Shown piece by piece: positions 23,924 to 34,813 of a DNA stretch of 64,000 nucleotides (within the stretch, counting starts at the first letter, position 1; each line of letters opens with the position of its first letter). Source of the DNA: Verrucomicrobiia bacterium. Lineage in GTDB: Bacteria; Verrucomicrobiota; Verrucomicrobiia; Verrucomicrobiales; Akkermansiaceae. The notes under the pieces were generated by a model. That model saw only the letters and a list, made by a program, of their open reading frames with translations, was not told the DNA's origin and ran no database searches. The position numbers were made by a program, and so were the translations under genes. The stretch is taken from positions 1 through 64,000 of the forward strand of contig JAUIJB010000007.1 in the NCBI GenBank assembly GCA_030430455.1, read 5' to 3'.

Positions 23924-26900
23924 ATGTCTCCGATCACCCTGACCACCCGTCTGCTTCCTCTCTTCGCGACCCTCGTCGCGCTCCCCGTCGCCGCCGCCGG
24001 CCTGCGGGTCGACATCAACAACAACGCCCGGCCGCTCGGCGAGGGCCAGGACCCGAGCTTCACGCCCTGGTCGGAGGACTACATCTGGTTCCCCGGCGGC
24101 GACAGCACCAGCCAGACCTTCGACGGCGTCACGGTCACCTTCACGCGGGTCGGAGGCGTCGGCAGCGCGCTGCGCCCGAGCTACTGGAAGGCGGGGGTGC
24201 AGAGCACCGAGTTCGACGTCCGGCTGACCGGCGACGGCATCATGGTCGATGACGGCGACGCCGGCGCGCAGATCGAGATGCGCATCGCCGGGCTGACCCC
24301 CGGCGAGCACAGCGTGCTGCTCTACCTCAACAACTGGGACGGCGGCACCAGCCTGCCGGCGGCGCCATTGGACATCTCGGTCGACGGATCCCCGGTGATC
24401 AACGACCTCGCCCCGAGCAACCGGGTGGAGAACAACGCCGACGCCACCACCGCCTACCTCGAGTTCACCGCCAGCTCCGGAACCGACGTCGTCATCCTGG
24501 TCGCCGCCGAGCTCGGCGGCAGCTACACCACCCGCAACGTCCGCATCAACGGCTTCGAGATCGACACCGAGAACACCGACGACCTGGCCACCAGCCCGGT
24601 GCCGGCCGACGGCGACATCCACGCCGACGTCGACACCGGCTCGACCACGCTGCAGTGGACCGCGGCGGCCTCCGGTGCCGACTCGCACGACGTCTACTTC
24701 GGCACCGACGAGGCCGCCGTCGAGGCCGCCACCCCCGCCTCGCCCGAGTTCATGGGCAACCAGGCCGGGACCAGCCACCCGGTCAGCGGGCTGGACAGCT
24801 TCCAGCCGTATTTCTGGCGCATCGACCAGGTCAGCGGCGCCACCACCACCAAGGGCAACGTGTGGTCGTTCCGGCCGCGCCGGCTCGCCTTCCCCGGCGC
24901 CGAGGGCTACGGCCGCTTCGCCCAGGGCGGCCGCGGCGGCGCCGTCGTCAAGGTGACCAACCTCAACGACAGCGGTCCGGGCAGCCTGCGCGACGCGGTC
25001 AAGGGCGACCACGGCCCGCGCACCGTCATCTTCGACGTCTCCGGGCTGATCACGCTGAACAGCGACATCATCATCAACGGCGACGACCCGCCCATCACCA
25101 TCGCGGGCCAGACCGCCCCCGGAAAGGGGATCTGCATCAAGCGCGAGCAGTTCGCCATGAGCGGCGCGGAGGACATCGTCATGCGCTTCGTCCGCGGCCT
25201 GGTCGGCAAGGAGAGCGGTGCCACCCAGAACGCCACCGGCATGGCCGGGGTGAACCACTGCATCATGGACCACTGCTCGTTCGGCTGGGGCATCGACGAG
25301 GGACTGAGCACCCGCGGCGCCTTCAACGTCACCTTCCAGCGCTGCTCGCTGTCCGAGGCACTCAACATCGCCGGGCACAGCAACTACGGTGCCGGCACCC
25401 GCCACGGCTATGCCGCCAGCGTCGGCGGCGACATCGCCAGCCTGCACCACAACCTGCTCGCCCACAACGAGGGCCGCAACTGGAGCCTGGCCGGCGGACT
25501 CGACGGCGACGGCTTCTACGCCGGCCGCCTCGATATCTTCAACAACGTCGTCTACAACTGGCGCGGCCGCACCACCGACGGCGGCGCGCACGAGGTCAAC
25601 TTCGTCAACAACTACTACAAGCGCGGCCCGGTCGGGGGCATCACCACCCTCCTCAACCCGCAGTACGGCGGATTCCCCGGCACCCAGCAGTACTACATGG
25701 CCGGCAACGTCCTCCAGGACGGCGCCAGCCTCCAGACCAACCAGTCGGCCCTGCTCGACGTCGGCACCGAGAACGGCGGCACCCTGCCGCAGGACTCCAG
25801 CCCGCCCTACAGCGCCACGGTCGGCGCGCCCTTCTTCCCCTCGCACGCCACCATCCACAGCGCCACCAACGCCTACAAGCAGGTGCTTTCCGACGTCGGC
25901 TGCAACCTGCCGATGGTCGACGACCGCGACGCCCGCATCATCGGCGAGACCCTCGCCGGAAGCCACACCCACAGCGGCAGCGTGAGCGGCGACCCGGGCC
26001 TGCCGGACACCACCGCCGACGTCGGCGGCTGGGAGGACTACGGCAACGAGGTCCGCGCCGCCAACTGGGACAGCGACGACGACGGCATGCCCGACTGGTG
26101 GGAGGTGATCCACGGCTTCAACCCGGCATCGGCCGCCGGTGACTTCTCCGAGAGCAACGGCGACCAGGACGGCGACCAGTACACCAACCTCGAGGAGTAC
26201 CTCAACTGGATGGCCGTGCCCCACGTCGACTGCAACCACGACGGCACGGTCGACGTCGACCTCAGCGCCCTGAGCCGCGGCTACACCGCCAGCCCGGGCT
26301 TCGTCGTCAACAACGTGGTCAACGGGACGGTTTCCCTGATCGGCGGCGACACCGCCCGCTTCACCCCCACGACCAGCGCCAACGCGCTCGGCAAGTTCGA
26401 GTTCACGGTCACCGACTCGGCGGGCGACTCGATGACCCGCGAGGTGGGCGTCCGGATCATCGGCTCCGGCTCGACCCCGCTGGCGCCGCCGGCCCCGGCG
26501 GACCTCGTCGCCACGCCGGGCGACGGCAGCGTGTCGCTCGTTTGGTCGCCCTCCGCCGGCGCCGACGACTACCGGGTGAAGCGCTCGACGACCGACGGCA
26601 GCGGATATGCGACCATCGCCTCGCCGGCCACGACCAGCTTTGCCGACACCACGGTGAGCAACGGCACCACCTACTACTACATCGTCACCGCGGTGAACAC
26701 CGGCGGCGAGAGCCCGGACTCGGCGCAGGCTGTTGCCACCCCCAGCGGACCGGGGTCCTCCGATCCGGTCACCCTGCAGGTGGAGGAGGCCGACTCGCTG
26801 GGTGGCGGTGTCTCGACCGAGACCGAGCACGGCGGCAATGGCAGCGGCTACGTCAACTTCCCGACCAGCGGCGGCTTCGCCGAGTTCCAGAACGTCGACG

Positions 26901-27895
26901 GCGGCCCCGGCGGCACGGGCACCCTGACCGTGCGCTTCGCCCTGGGCAACGACGCGCGCAGCGGCCTGCTGGTCGTCAATGGCAACAGCGAGCCGATCAC
27001 CTTCCCGGGCACCGGCGCGTGGAACAACTGGCAGACCCTGGACGTCCCCGTCACCCTCAACCCCGGCGCGGTCAACACGATCCGCTTCGAGACCAATGGC
27101 GAGGACCTCGCCAACCTCGACGAGATCACCATCCAGCCGGCCCTCGCCGCGGTCGAGGTGAGCATCACCGCGAGCGACGACTCGGCCGGCGAGTTCGGCG
27201 CCGACCAGGCGCTCGAGTTCAGCGTCACCCGCAGCGGCAGCACAACGGCTGCGCTGGTTGTGCCGTTGGTCGCCGGAGGCTCCGCCACGGCCGGCGAGGA
27301 CTACTCCGGCTTCACCGGCAGCGTCGAGATCCCCGCCGGCCAGGCCTCGGCCCCGGTGGCCCTGACCGTGCTGGCCGACGCGCTCGCCGAGGGCAGCGAG
27401 ACGGTCCAGCTGAGCCTCGGCGCGAGCGGCGAGTTCACCGCCGGCACGCCGTCCACCGCCAGCGCCACCATCCTCGACAAGCCCTCGCAGGACGAGTGGG
27501 CTGCCACCATCGCCGACCCGGCCAAACGGGGGGCCAATGACGACGGCGATGGTGACCTGCTGGTGAACCTGCTCGAGTACTACATGGGCACCGACGCCGG
27601 CGATGCGGGCAGCCGCGGGGTGATCCGGATCGAGTCGGTCGCCACCGGCAGCTTCACCCTGCGCTTCCCGCTTGCCGCAGGGCGCGACGACGTCAGCGGC
27701 CAGCTGCTGTGGTCGACCGACCTGGGATCGTGGCAGGCCGGTGGCGTGTCCGACGGCAGCCGCACGATCACCTTCTCGGCGCCGTCCCCGGTTGCCGGTG
27801 CCGAGGACCCGAACCTGGTGGAGGTCACCGCCACCATCACCGGCGACCCGGTGAACAGCGCGGTCTTCGTCCAGCTCGAGGTCGTGTCGCCCTGA
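23924..27895 (+). CDS. Very large secreted pectate lyase with FN3, carbohydrate-binding and Calx-beta modules
   Basis: A 1323-residue exoenzyme. In order: signal peptide (about 1-25), N-terminal sandwich (VDINNNARPL), FN3-like domain (about 220-318), lyase helix from AFPGAEGYGRF (about 321) with MDHCSFGWGIDEGLS and LLAHNEGRNWSLAGG, and an EF-hand-like module DSDDDGMPDWWE/DQDGDQYTNLEEYLNW. These are followed by a cadherin-like segment, FN3 (about 855-945), a CBM6/35-like sandwich (from about 949, VEEADSLGGG), a Calx-beta domain (about 1075-1185, ATAGEDYSGFTGSVEIPAGQ), and a tail with NDDGDGDLLVNLLEYYMG. The catalytic half is related to the two tandem lyases at 4605-9110. The extra modules should tether the enzyme to pectin or the cell surface. 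It is probably transcribed with the downstream GH79 and GH2 genes. Confidence 0.88.
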   Translation: MSPITLTTRLLPLFATLVALPVAAAGLRVDINNNARPLGEGQDPSFTPWSEDYIWFPGGDSTSQTFDGVTVTFTRVGGVGSALRPSYWKAGVQSTEFDVRLTGDGIMVDDGDAGAQIEMRIAGLTPGEHSVLLYLNNWDGGTSLPAAPLDISVDGSPVINDLAPSNRVENNADATTAYLEFTASSGTDVVILVAAELGGSYTTRNVRINGFEIDTENTDDLATSPVPADGDIHADVDTGSTTLQWTAAASGADSHDVYFGTDEAAVEAATPASPEFMGNQAGTSHPVSGLDSFQPYFWRIDQVSGATTTKGNVWSFRPRRLAFPGAEGYGRFAQGGRGGAVVKVTNLNDSGPGSLRDAVKGDHGPRTVIFDVSGLITLNSDIIINGDDPPITIAGQTAPGKGICIKREQFAMSGAEDIVMRFVRGLVGKESGATQNATGMAGVNHCIMDHCSFGWGIDEGLSTRGAFNVTFQRCSLSEALNIAGHSNYGAGTRHGYAASVGGDIASLHHNLLAHNEGRNWSLAGGLDGDGFYAGRLDIFNNVVYNWRGRTTDGGAHEVNFVNNYYKRGPVGGITTLLNPQYGGFPGTQQYYMAGNVLQDGASLQTNQSALLDVGTENGGTLPQDSSPPYSATVGAPFFPSHATIHSATNAYKQVLSDVGCNLPMVDDRDARIIGETLAGSHTHSGSVSGDPGLPDTTADVGGWEDYGNEVRAANWDSDDDGMPDWWEVIHGFNPASAAGDFSESNGDQDGDQYTNLEEYLNWMAVPHVDCNHDGTVDVDLSALSRGYTASPGFVVNNVVNGTVSLIGGDTARFTPTTSANALGKFEFTVTDSAGDSMTREVGVRIIGSGSTPLAPPAPADLVATPGDGSVSLVWSPSAGADDYRVKRSTTDGSGYATIASPATTSFADTTVSNGTTYYYIVTAVNTGGESPDSAQAVATPSGPGSSDPVTLQVEEADSLGGGVSTETEHGGNGSGYVNFPTSGGFAEFQNVDGGPGGTGTLTVRFALGNDARSGLLVVNGNSEPITFPGTGAWNNWQTLDVPVTLNPGAVNTIRFETNGEDLANLDEITIQPALAAVEVSITASDDSAGEFGADQALEFSVTRSGSTTAALVVPLVAGGSATAGEDYSGFTGSVEIPAGQASAPVALTVLADALAEGSETVQLSLGASGEFTAGTPSTASATILDKPSQDEWAATIADPAKRGANDDGDGDLLVNLLEYYMGTDAGDAGSRGVIRIESVATGSFTLRFPLAAGRDDVSGQLLWSTDLGSWQAGGVSDGSRTITFSAPSPVAGAEDPNLVEVTATITGDPVNSAVFVQLEVVSP

Positions 27896-27956
27896 GCCGG
27901 ACTCCGACACAGTGGACGGTTGCCATGACCGGGGGATCGGCGAGGATGGGGACCCC

Positions 27957-29423
27957 ATGACTCGCCAAACCCAATCGTTCCCCACGAGTTCAGCAGCGTC
28001 CCGCCTTCGGCCCGGGCTTCTCCTCGCGCTGGCGGCAGGGGCCATCGCCGCGGCCGAGCCAACCACCGTCGCGGTGAAGGCGGAGCCCGCCGGGCTGGAG
28101 ATCCCCGCGAACGCCCTCGGGCTGAGCTACGAGACCAGCATCCTGCTGCCCGACGACGAGGGCCGGCGCTATTTCCGCGCCGACAACCAGGCGCTGCTGC
28201 GGGTCTTCGAAACGCTCGGCGTCGAGAACCTGCGGATCGGCGGCAACTCGGTCGACGACCCGAAGATCCCGGTGCCCTCGGAGGCCGACGTCGACTCGCT
28301 GTTCGAGTTCGCCGCGGCGGCCGGGGTCGAGGTGAACTACTCGTTCCGGCTGCAGGACGGCGACCCGGAGGCGGCGGCGCGCATGGCCCGCCACATCGCC
28401 GACGAACATGGCGAACACCTCGAGTGCTTCGCGATCGGCAACGAGCCGGGATACTACAAGGACTACGCGGTCTACTCGGAAAGGTGGACCGCGATCCGCG
28501 ACGCGGTGCTCGAGGCGGTGCCCGACGCCACCTTTTGCGGCCCCGACCAGAATCCGGAACCGGAACTGATCAAGCGCATGGTGAAGGACTTCGGCGGCGA
28601 GGGCCGGCTGGTGATGATCACCCAGCACAACTACCCCTTCGGCTGCTCGTATGAGAACCCGAGCGACGGCATGAAGGACGTCGGCCTGCTCCGCAAGGTC
28701 GACCCCGCCGACGCGCGGCGGCGGATGCTCTCGCCCGAGGCCTACGAGACCTACTCGGAGATCCATGAGGGGATGGTCGCGGCGGTGGAGGGCACCGACA
28801 TCACCTACCGCCTGACCGAGACCAACAGCCTGTGGTTCAGCGGGCTCGAGGGCGCCAGCGACCGCCATGCCTCGTCGCTGTGGGGGCTCGACTATCTCCA
28901 CTGGTGGGTCGCGCACGGCGCCGAGGGGCTGAATTTTCACACCGGCGACCGCACCGGCGGGTCGGTCAACCTGCCGTGCCGCTACGCCGCCTTCGTCAGC
29001 GCCCCCGGCGGCTACGAGGTTCGGCCGCTGGGCTACGGGCTGAAGCTCTTCGACCTCGGTGGTCGCGGGCGCTTGTTGCCGGTGGACCTGACCGACGGTG
29101 AGGGCCTGCGGGCCTATGCCAGCACCGACGACGGCCAGCACTTCGTCACCCTGATCCACACCCGGTCCGATGCCGGGGACAAGGAGGTCCGCGTCGAGCT
29201 CCCCGCAGCGGCCGGCAAGGTCGACGCGGTGTGGCTGCAAGCCGAGGGCAACGACTTGGCGGCGACCTCCGCCGACATGCGCCTCGGTGGCGGCGCGATC
29301 CGTGCCGACGGCAGCTGGGAGGGCAGCTGGCAGCCGGTCGATGCGGGCGACGTCGCGGATCAAACGGTCACCCTCACCATGCCGCCCGCCAGCGCGGTGG
29401 TGCTGCGGGTCGGCCAGCGCTAG
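27957..29423 (+). CDS. Secreted GH79-like glycosidase (beta-glucuronidase type)
   Basis: A 488-residue protein with a signal peptide (about 1-29) and a TIM barrel preceded by LGLSYETSILLPDD and LRIGGNSVDDP, both typical of the GH79/heparanase group. The acid/base is probably E163 in AIGNEPGYY and the nucleophile E288 in YRLTETNSLWFSG. A C-terminal beta domain starts near residue 350. GH79 enzymes remove glucuronic acid or its 4-O-methyl ether from arabinogalactan or pectin side chains. The ATG at 27957 is chosen because the signal peptide follows it; the frame opens 15 codons earlier. Family placement rests on motif context and could be a neighbouring clan-A family. Confidence 0.65.
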   Translation: MTRQTQSFPTSSAASRLRPGLLLALAAGAIAAAEPTTVAVKAEPAGLEIPANALGLSYETSILLPDDEGRRYFRADNQALLRVFETLGVENLRIGGNSVDDPKIPVPSEADVDSLFEFAAAAGVEVNYSFRLQDGDPEAAARMARHIADEHGEHLECFAIGNEPGYYKDYAVYSERWTAIRDAVLEAVPDATFCGPDQNPEPELIKRMVKDFGGEGRLVMITQHNYPFGCSYENPSDGMKDVGLLRKVDPADARRRMLSPEAYETYSEIHEGMVAAVEGTDITYRLTETNSLWFSGLEGASDRHASSLWGLDYLHWWVAHGAEGLNFHTGDRTGGSVNLPCRYAAFVSAPGGYEVRPLGYGLKLFDLGGRGRLLPVDLTDGEGLRAYASTDDGQHFVTLIHTRSDAGDKEVRVELPAAAGKVDAVWLQAEGNDLAATSADMRLGGGAIRADGSWEGSWQPVDAGDVADQTVTLTMPPASAVVLRVGQR

Positions 29424-29593
29424 GCGGGGCGTCGGCCTCCGCAACCCCTTCAGGGTTGGATGCTGAGAGGGACCTCGTCCCGACCAGATCCCTTCCGCCG
29501 CCACCATCTCCCCGGTTCCGGCTCCCGATGTCGCAACCCGCGCAGCGGGGGATTGCCTTGCGCAGGTCGCCGTGCTGGCCTGATCGGCGCCCG

Positions 29594-32476
29594 ATGTTGA
29601 ATCCCACCCACCCCGCTGCCAGCCCCCTTCCTTCGGCCCGCTCGTCGGCCGGCAGGCGGGCCTGCCCGGGCGTTCTGGCCGCCCTCGCGGCGCTGGTCCT
29701 TGCCGCCGGCAGTGCCACCGCCACGGAGACCGAACGCCAGTATCTCTCCGGCCGCGACAAGGACGACACCGTCGACTGGGAATTCCAGTGCACCAGCGGC
29801 GCGAAGTCCGGCGAGTGGACCACCCTCCCCGTCCCCTCCCACTGGGACCTCCACGGCTTCGGCACGCTCAGCTACAAGAAGGACCTCGAGGAGGCCCACG
29901 ACGAGAAGGGGCTCTACCGCCACGAGTTCGAGGTCCCGGCCGAGTGGCGCGACCGCCGCGTCTTCCTCGTCTTCGAGGGCGTCATGACCGACACCGCGGC
30001 CAAGGTGAACGGCCAGCCCGCCGGCCCGGTCCACCAGGGCGGCTTCTACCGCTTCCAGTACGAAGTCACCCCGCAGCTGAATTTCGGTGAAACCAACACC
30101 CTCGAGGTCGAGGTCTCCCGCCACTCCGCCAACGACTCGGTCAACAAGGCCGAACGCCTCGCCGACTACTGGGTCTTCGCCGGCATCTACCGGCCGGTCC
30201 ACCTCGAGGCGGTGCCGCAGCAGTTCATCTCGCGGGTCGCCATCGACGCCCGCCACGACGGTGCCTTCGCCATGGAGGTCTTCCCCGACGGCGCCGCGCC
30301 GGGCGACACCGTCGAGGTCCGCATCCTCGAGCTCGACGGCAGCCCGGTGGGTGAACCCTTTTCCCAGCCGGTCGCTGCCGCCGACGACGGCATCGTCCGC
30401 CTCGAAACCATCATCGACTCGCCGCGGCCCTGGTCGGCCGAGCACCCGGACCTCTACCAGGTCGAGACCCGCCTGCTGCGCAACGGCGAATTGCTGCACC
30501 GCACGACCGAGCGCTTCGGCTTCCGGACCATCGAGGTCCGCGACGGCGACGGCATCTACGTCAACGGCCGCCGCGTCATCCTCAAGGGCATCAACCGCCA
30601 CTCGTTCTGGCCCGACTCCGGGCGCTGCCTCAGCGACGAAGTCCACCGGCTCGACATCGAGACCATCAAGGACATGAACATGAACGCCGTGCGCATGTCC
30701 CACTACCCGCCCGACTCCGGCTTCCTCGACCTCTGCGACGAGCTCGGCCTCTACGTCCTCGACGAGCTCGCCGGCTGGCACAACCACTACGACGACGAGG
30801 TCGGCCCGAAACTCGTCGAGGAAATGGTGACCCGCGACGTCAACCACCCCTGCATCCTGTTCTGGGACAACGGCAACGAGGGCGGCTCGAACCCGAACTT
30901 CGACAAGGTCTTCACCGCGCTCGACCCGCAGAAGCGCCGCGTGCTGCACCCGTGGAAGCCGCACGCCGGCATCAACACCGGGCACTACCTCGCCTACGAC
31001 ACCGCCAAGGTCGCGCTCGAGGGCAAGCCGATGTACTACCAGCCCGAGCACAACGACGAGGTGCTCAACCCGGACCTGCCCGACGGCTGGATCTACATGC
31101 CCACCGAGATGCTCCACGGGCTCTACGACGGCGGCGGCGGGGCGAGCCTGGACGACTACTGGAAGCTGATGACCGCCAGCCCGCGACTCGGCGGCGGGTT
31201 CATCTGGGTGTTCTGCGACGAGGGCGTGCGGCGCCCCGACACCGGCCAGCTCGACACCGCCGGCAACCAGGCGCCCGACGGCATGGTCGGCCCGTATCGC
31301 GAGCGCGAGGGGAGCTTCTACACCATCAAGGAAATCTGGTCGCCGATCCAGCTGGAGCGGCGGGACGACGGCACGATCCGGATCGCCAACCACTACAACT
31401 TCACGAACGCCCAGGACTGCAGCTTCACCTGGGAGTTCAGGCGGGTGAACTTCCAGTCCCTCACCGAGCCGGAACAGGCGTACATCGTTCTCGAGTCCGG
31501 CGAGCTCGAGGTGCCGTCGATCGCCCCCGGCGGCACGGCGGATGTCAAACTCAACCTGGAGGGAGCCCGCCCCGGCTCCCTGGGGACGGCCGAGGCCTTG
31601 GCGATCCGCGTGGACGACCCCGGCGGACGCGAGCTGTGGACCTGGGTCTGGCCGCTGCGCGAAATCAGCAAGCAGGGCCTCCCGGTGGAGCGCGACGAGT
31701 CCCCGGCGAGCTTCGTCGAGGACGACCACGCCATCCGGGTGACCGCCGGGGAGGTCTCGCTCGCCTTCAGCAAGGCGGACGGCACCCTGGCGGAAGTCCG
31801 CCGCGGGGGCGAACTCCTCCCGCTCAGCAAGGGCCCATGGCCGGGATCGGGCGACGCCGAGCTGACGGAACTCAAGGCCCGCCAGAACGGCCCCCGGGTG
31901 GAAGTCGAGGCCCGCTACGAGGGCGCACTGGTCGAGGTGAAGTGGGAGGTCCACGCGACTGGCCTGCTGCGCTGCGACTACCGCTACCGCGCCGAGGGCG
32001 AACTCGAGTTCCACGGCGTCACCTTGGAGCTGCCGGAGGAACGCCTGCGCTCGAAGCGCTGGCTCGGCAACGGCCCCTTCCGGGTGTGGAAGAACCGCCT
32101 GCGGGGCGGCACCTTCGGCGTCTGGGAAAACGACTTCAACCCGACCATCACCGGCCACTCGCGCTGGCAGTACCCGGAATTCGCCGGCTGCTTTTCCGAC
32201 GTCCGCTGGATGGAGCTGGAGACCGACGCGGGCCCGATCACCCTGGTGCCCCGGAGCGAAGGGGTCTTCGTCCAGGTCCTCGCCCCCAAGCAGGCGCCCG
32301 ACAGCCTCGTCGGCCAGACGAAGACCACCCTGCCCACCGCCGGCCTCGGCCTGCTCCACGCCATCCCCCCGATCGGCTCCAAGTTCAAGAAGGCGGTCCA
32401 GTGCGGCCCGCAGAGCCAGCTGAATGTCGCCGAGGGCGAGTACTCCGGTGCCTTCGAGCTCCACTTCGGGCGCTGA
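29594..32476 (+). CDS. Secreted GH2-family beta-glycosidase
   Basis: A 960-residue retaining glycosidase. After an arginine-containing signal peptide (about 1-35) come the GH2 jelly-roll (DTVDWEFQCTSG, VPSHWDLHGFG, GLYRHEFEVP), an immunoglobulin-like domain, and the TIM barrel with GFRTIEVRDGDGIYVNGRRVILKGINRHSFWPDSG. The acid/base is probably E429 in LFWDNGNEGG; the nucleophile candidate is E505 in YMPTEMLHG. A C-terminal beta-rich region covers the last 300 residues. Substrates of GH2 in pectin loci include beta-galactose, alpha-L-arabinopyranose and beta-glucuronate, and the sequence does not decide between them. The ATG at 29594 is the first that gives a signal peptide. Confidence 0.85.
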   Translation: MLNPTHPAASPLPSARSSAGRRACPGVLAALAALVLAAGSATATETERQYLSGRDKDDTVDWEFQCTSGAKSGEWTTLPVPSHWDLHGFGTLSYKKDLEEAHDEKGLYRHEFEVPAEWRDRRVFLVFEGVMTDTAAKVNGQPAGPVHQGGFYRFQYEVTPQLNFGETNTLEVEVSRHSANDSVNKAERLADYWVFAGIYRPVHLEAVPQQFISRVAIDARHDGAFAMEVFPDGAAPGDTVEVRILELDGSPVGEPFSQPVAAADDGIVRLETIIDSPRPWSAEHPDLYQVETRLLRNGELLHRTTERFGFRTIEVRDGDGIYVNGRRVILKGINRHSFWPDSGRCLSDEVHRLDIETIKDMNMNAVRMSHYPPDSGFLDLCDELGLYVLDELAGWHNHYDDEVGPKLVEEMVTRDVNHPCILFWDNGNEGGSNPNFDKVFTALDPQKRRVLHPWKPHAGINTGHYLAYDTAKVALEGKPMYYQPEHNDEVLNPDLPDGWIYMPTEMLHGLYDGGGGASLDDYWKLMTASPRLGGGFIWVFCDEGVRRPDTGQLDTAGNQAPDGMVGPYREREGSFYTIKEIWSPIQLERRDDGTIRIANHYNFTNAQDCSFTWEFRRVNFQSLTEPEQAYIVLESGELEVPSIAPGGTADVKLNLEGARPGSLGTAEALAIRVDDPGGRELWTWVWPLREISKQGLPVERDESPASFVEDDHAIRVTAGEVSLAFSKADGTLAEVRRGGELLPLSKGPWPGSGDAELTELKARQNGPRVEVEARYEGALVEVKWEVHATGLLRCDYRYRAEGELEFHGVTLELPEERLRSKRWLGNGPFRVWKNRLRGGTFGVWENDFNPTITGHSRWQYPEFAGCFSDVRWMELETDAGPITLVPRSEGVFVQVLAPKQAPDSLVGQTKTTLPTAGLGLLHAIPPIGSKFKKAVQCGPQSQLNVAEGEYSGAFELHFGR

Positions 32477-32528
32477 AGACGTGCCCGAGCCTTCCCGCCG
32501 CACCTCCAGCCGTGATTCCATTTCCACC

Positions 32529-33953
<1,425 letters not shown>

Positions 33954-33955
33954 AC

Positions 33956-34813
33956 ATGACGACGACCTCAAGCGACCTCAGCGACCAGCAGCTCGCGGCC
34001 AAGGCGGTCGCGCTGCGTCGCGAGATGCTCCAGCTCATCTTCCGCGCCGGCGCCGGCCACACCGGCGGCGGCATGTCCTGCATGGACATCCTCAACGCGC
34101 TCTACAACCGCGTGCTCCGGGTCTCGCCCGAGACCTTCGGCGACCCCGGCCGCGACCGCTACGTGCAGAGCAAGGGCCACTGCGTCGAGGCGCTCTACAC
34201 GGTCCTCGCCGACCGCGGCTTCTTCCCGAAGTCGGACCTCGAGACCGTCTGCCATTACCAGTCCCACTACGTCGGCCACCCGACGCGGCACATCGCCGGC
34301 GTCGAGATGAACACCGGCGCGCTGGGCCACGGCCTGCCGATCTGCCTGGGCATGGCGCTGGCCGCCAAGATGGACCGGAAGCCCTACCGCGTCTTCACCC
34401 TGCTCGGCGACGGCGAGCTGGCCGAGGGGTCGAACTGGGAGGCCGCCTTGGGTGCCGCCCACTACCAGTTGGACAACCTGATCGCGATCCTCGATCACAA
34501 CTCGCTGCAGATCACCGGCTACACCCGCGACGTCATGAACAGCGAGCCGCTCGACGAGAAGTGGCAGTCGTTCGGCTGGAACGTCCGCTCGGTCGACGGC
34601 CACGACTACGCCGAGCTGGGCAAGGCGCTCAGCGACCCGCCGGAGCCGGGCAAGCCGACCTTCATCATCGCCAACACCATCAAGGGCAAGGGCGTGAGCT
34701 TCATGGAGAACAACGCCAAGTGGCACCACCGGGTGCCGACCGAGGAGGAGCTGGAGCAGGCCCTCGCCGAGCTCGATGAGGCGGAGGCCAGGCTGAAGGA
34801 GGTGACCCGATGA
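33956..34813 (+). CDS. Transketolase, N-terminal (thiamine diphosphate) subunit
   Basis: A 285-residue half-transketolase. The ThDP/Mg motif GDGELAEGSNWEA followed by DHNSLQITG is clear, as are GHTGGGMSCMDIL near the N-terminus and GHGLPICLGMALAAKM. It needs the next gene's product for the pyrimidine-binding half; the pair overlap as ATGA, so equimolar synthesis is expected. Split transketolases of this kind are often specialised for peripheral sugar pathways, including apulose-4-phosphate cleavage, rather than the pentose phosphate pathway. It starts two bases after the isomerase stop. Confidence 0.9.
   Translation: MTTTSSDLSDQQLAAKAVALRREMLQLIFRAGAGHTGGGMSCMDILNALYNRVLRVSPETFGDPGRDRYVQSKGHCVEALYTVLADRGFFPKSDLETVCHYQSHYVGHPTRHIAGVEMNTGALGHGLPICLGMALAAKMDRKPYRVFTLLGDGELAEGSNWEAALGAAHYQLDNLIAILDHNSLQITGYTRDVMNSEPLDEKWQSFGWNVRSVDGHDYAELGKALSDPPEPGKPTFIIANTIKGKGVSFMENNAKWHHRVPTEEELEQALAELDEAEARLKEVTR

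Noticed and set aside
23807-28066. 1419-residue minus-strand frame
   Set aside because: Antisense to the large modular pectate lyase; composition is that of a shadow frame.
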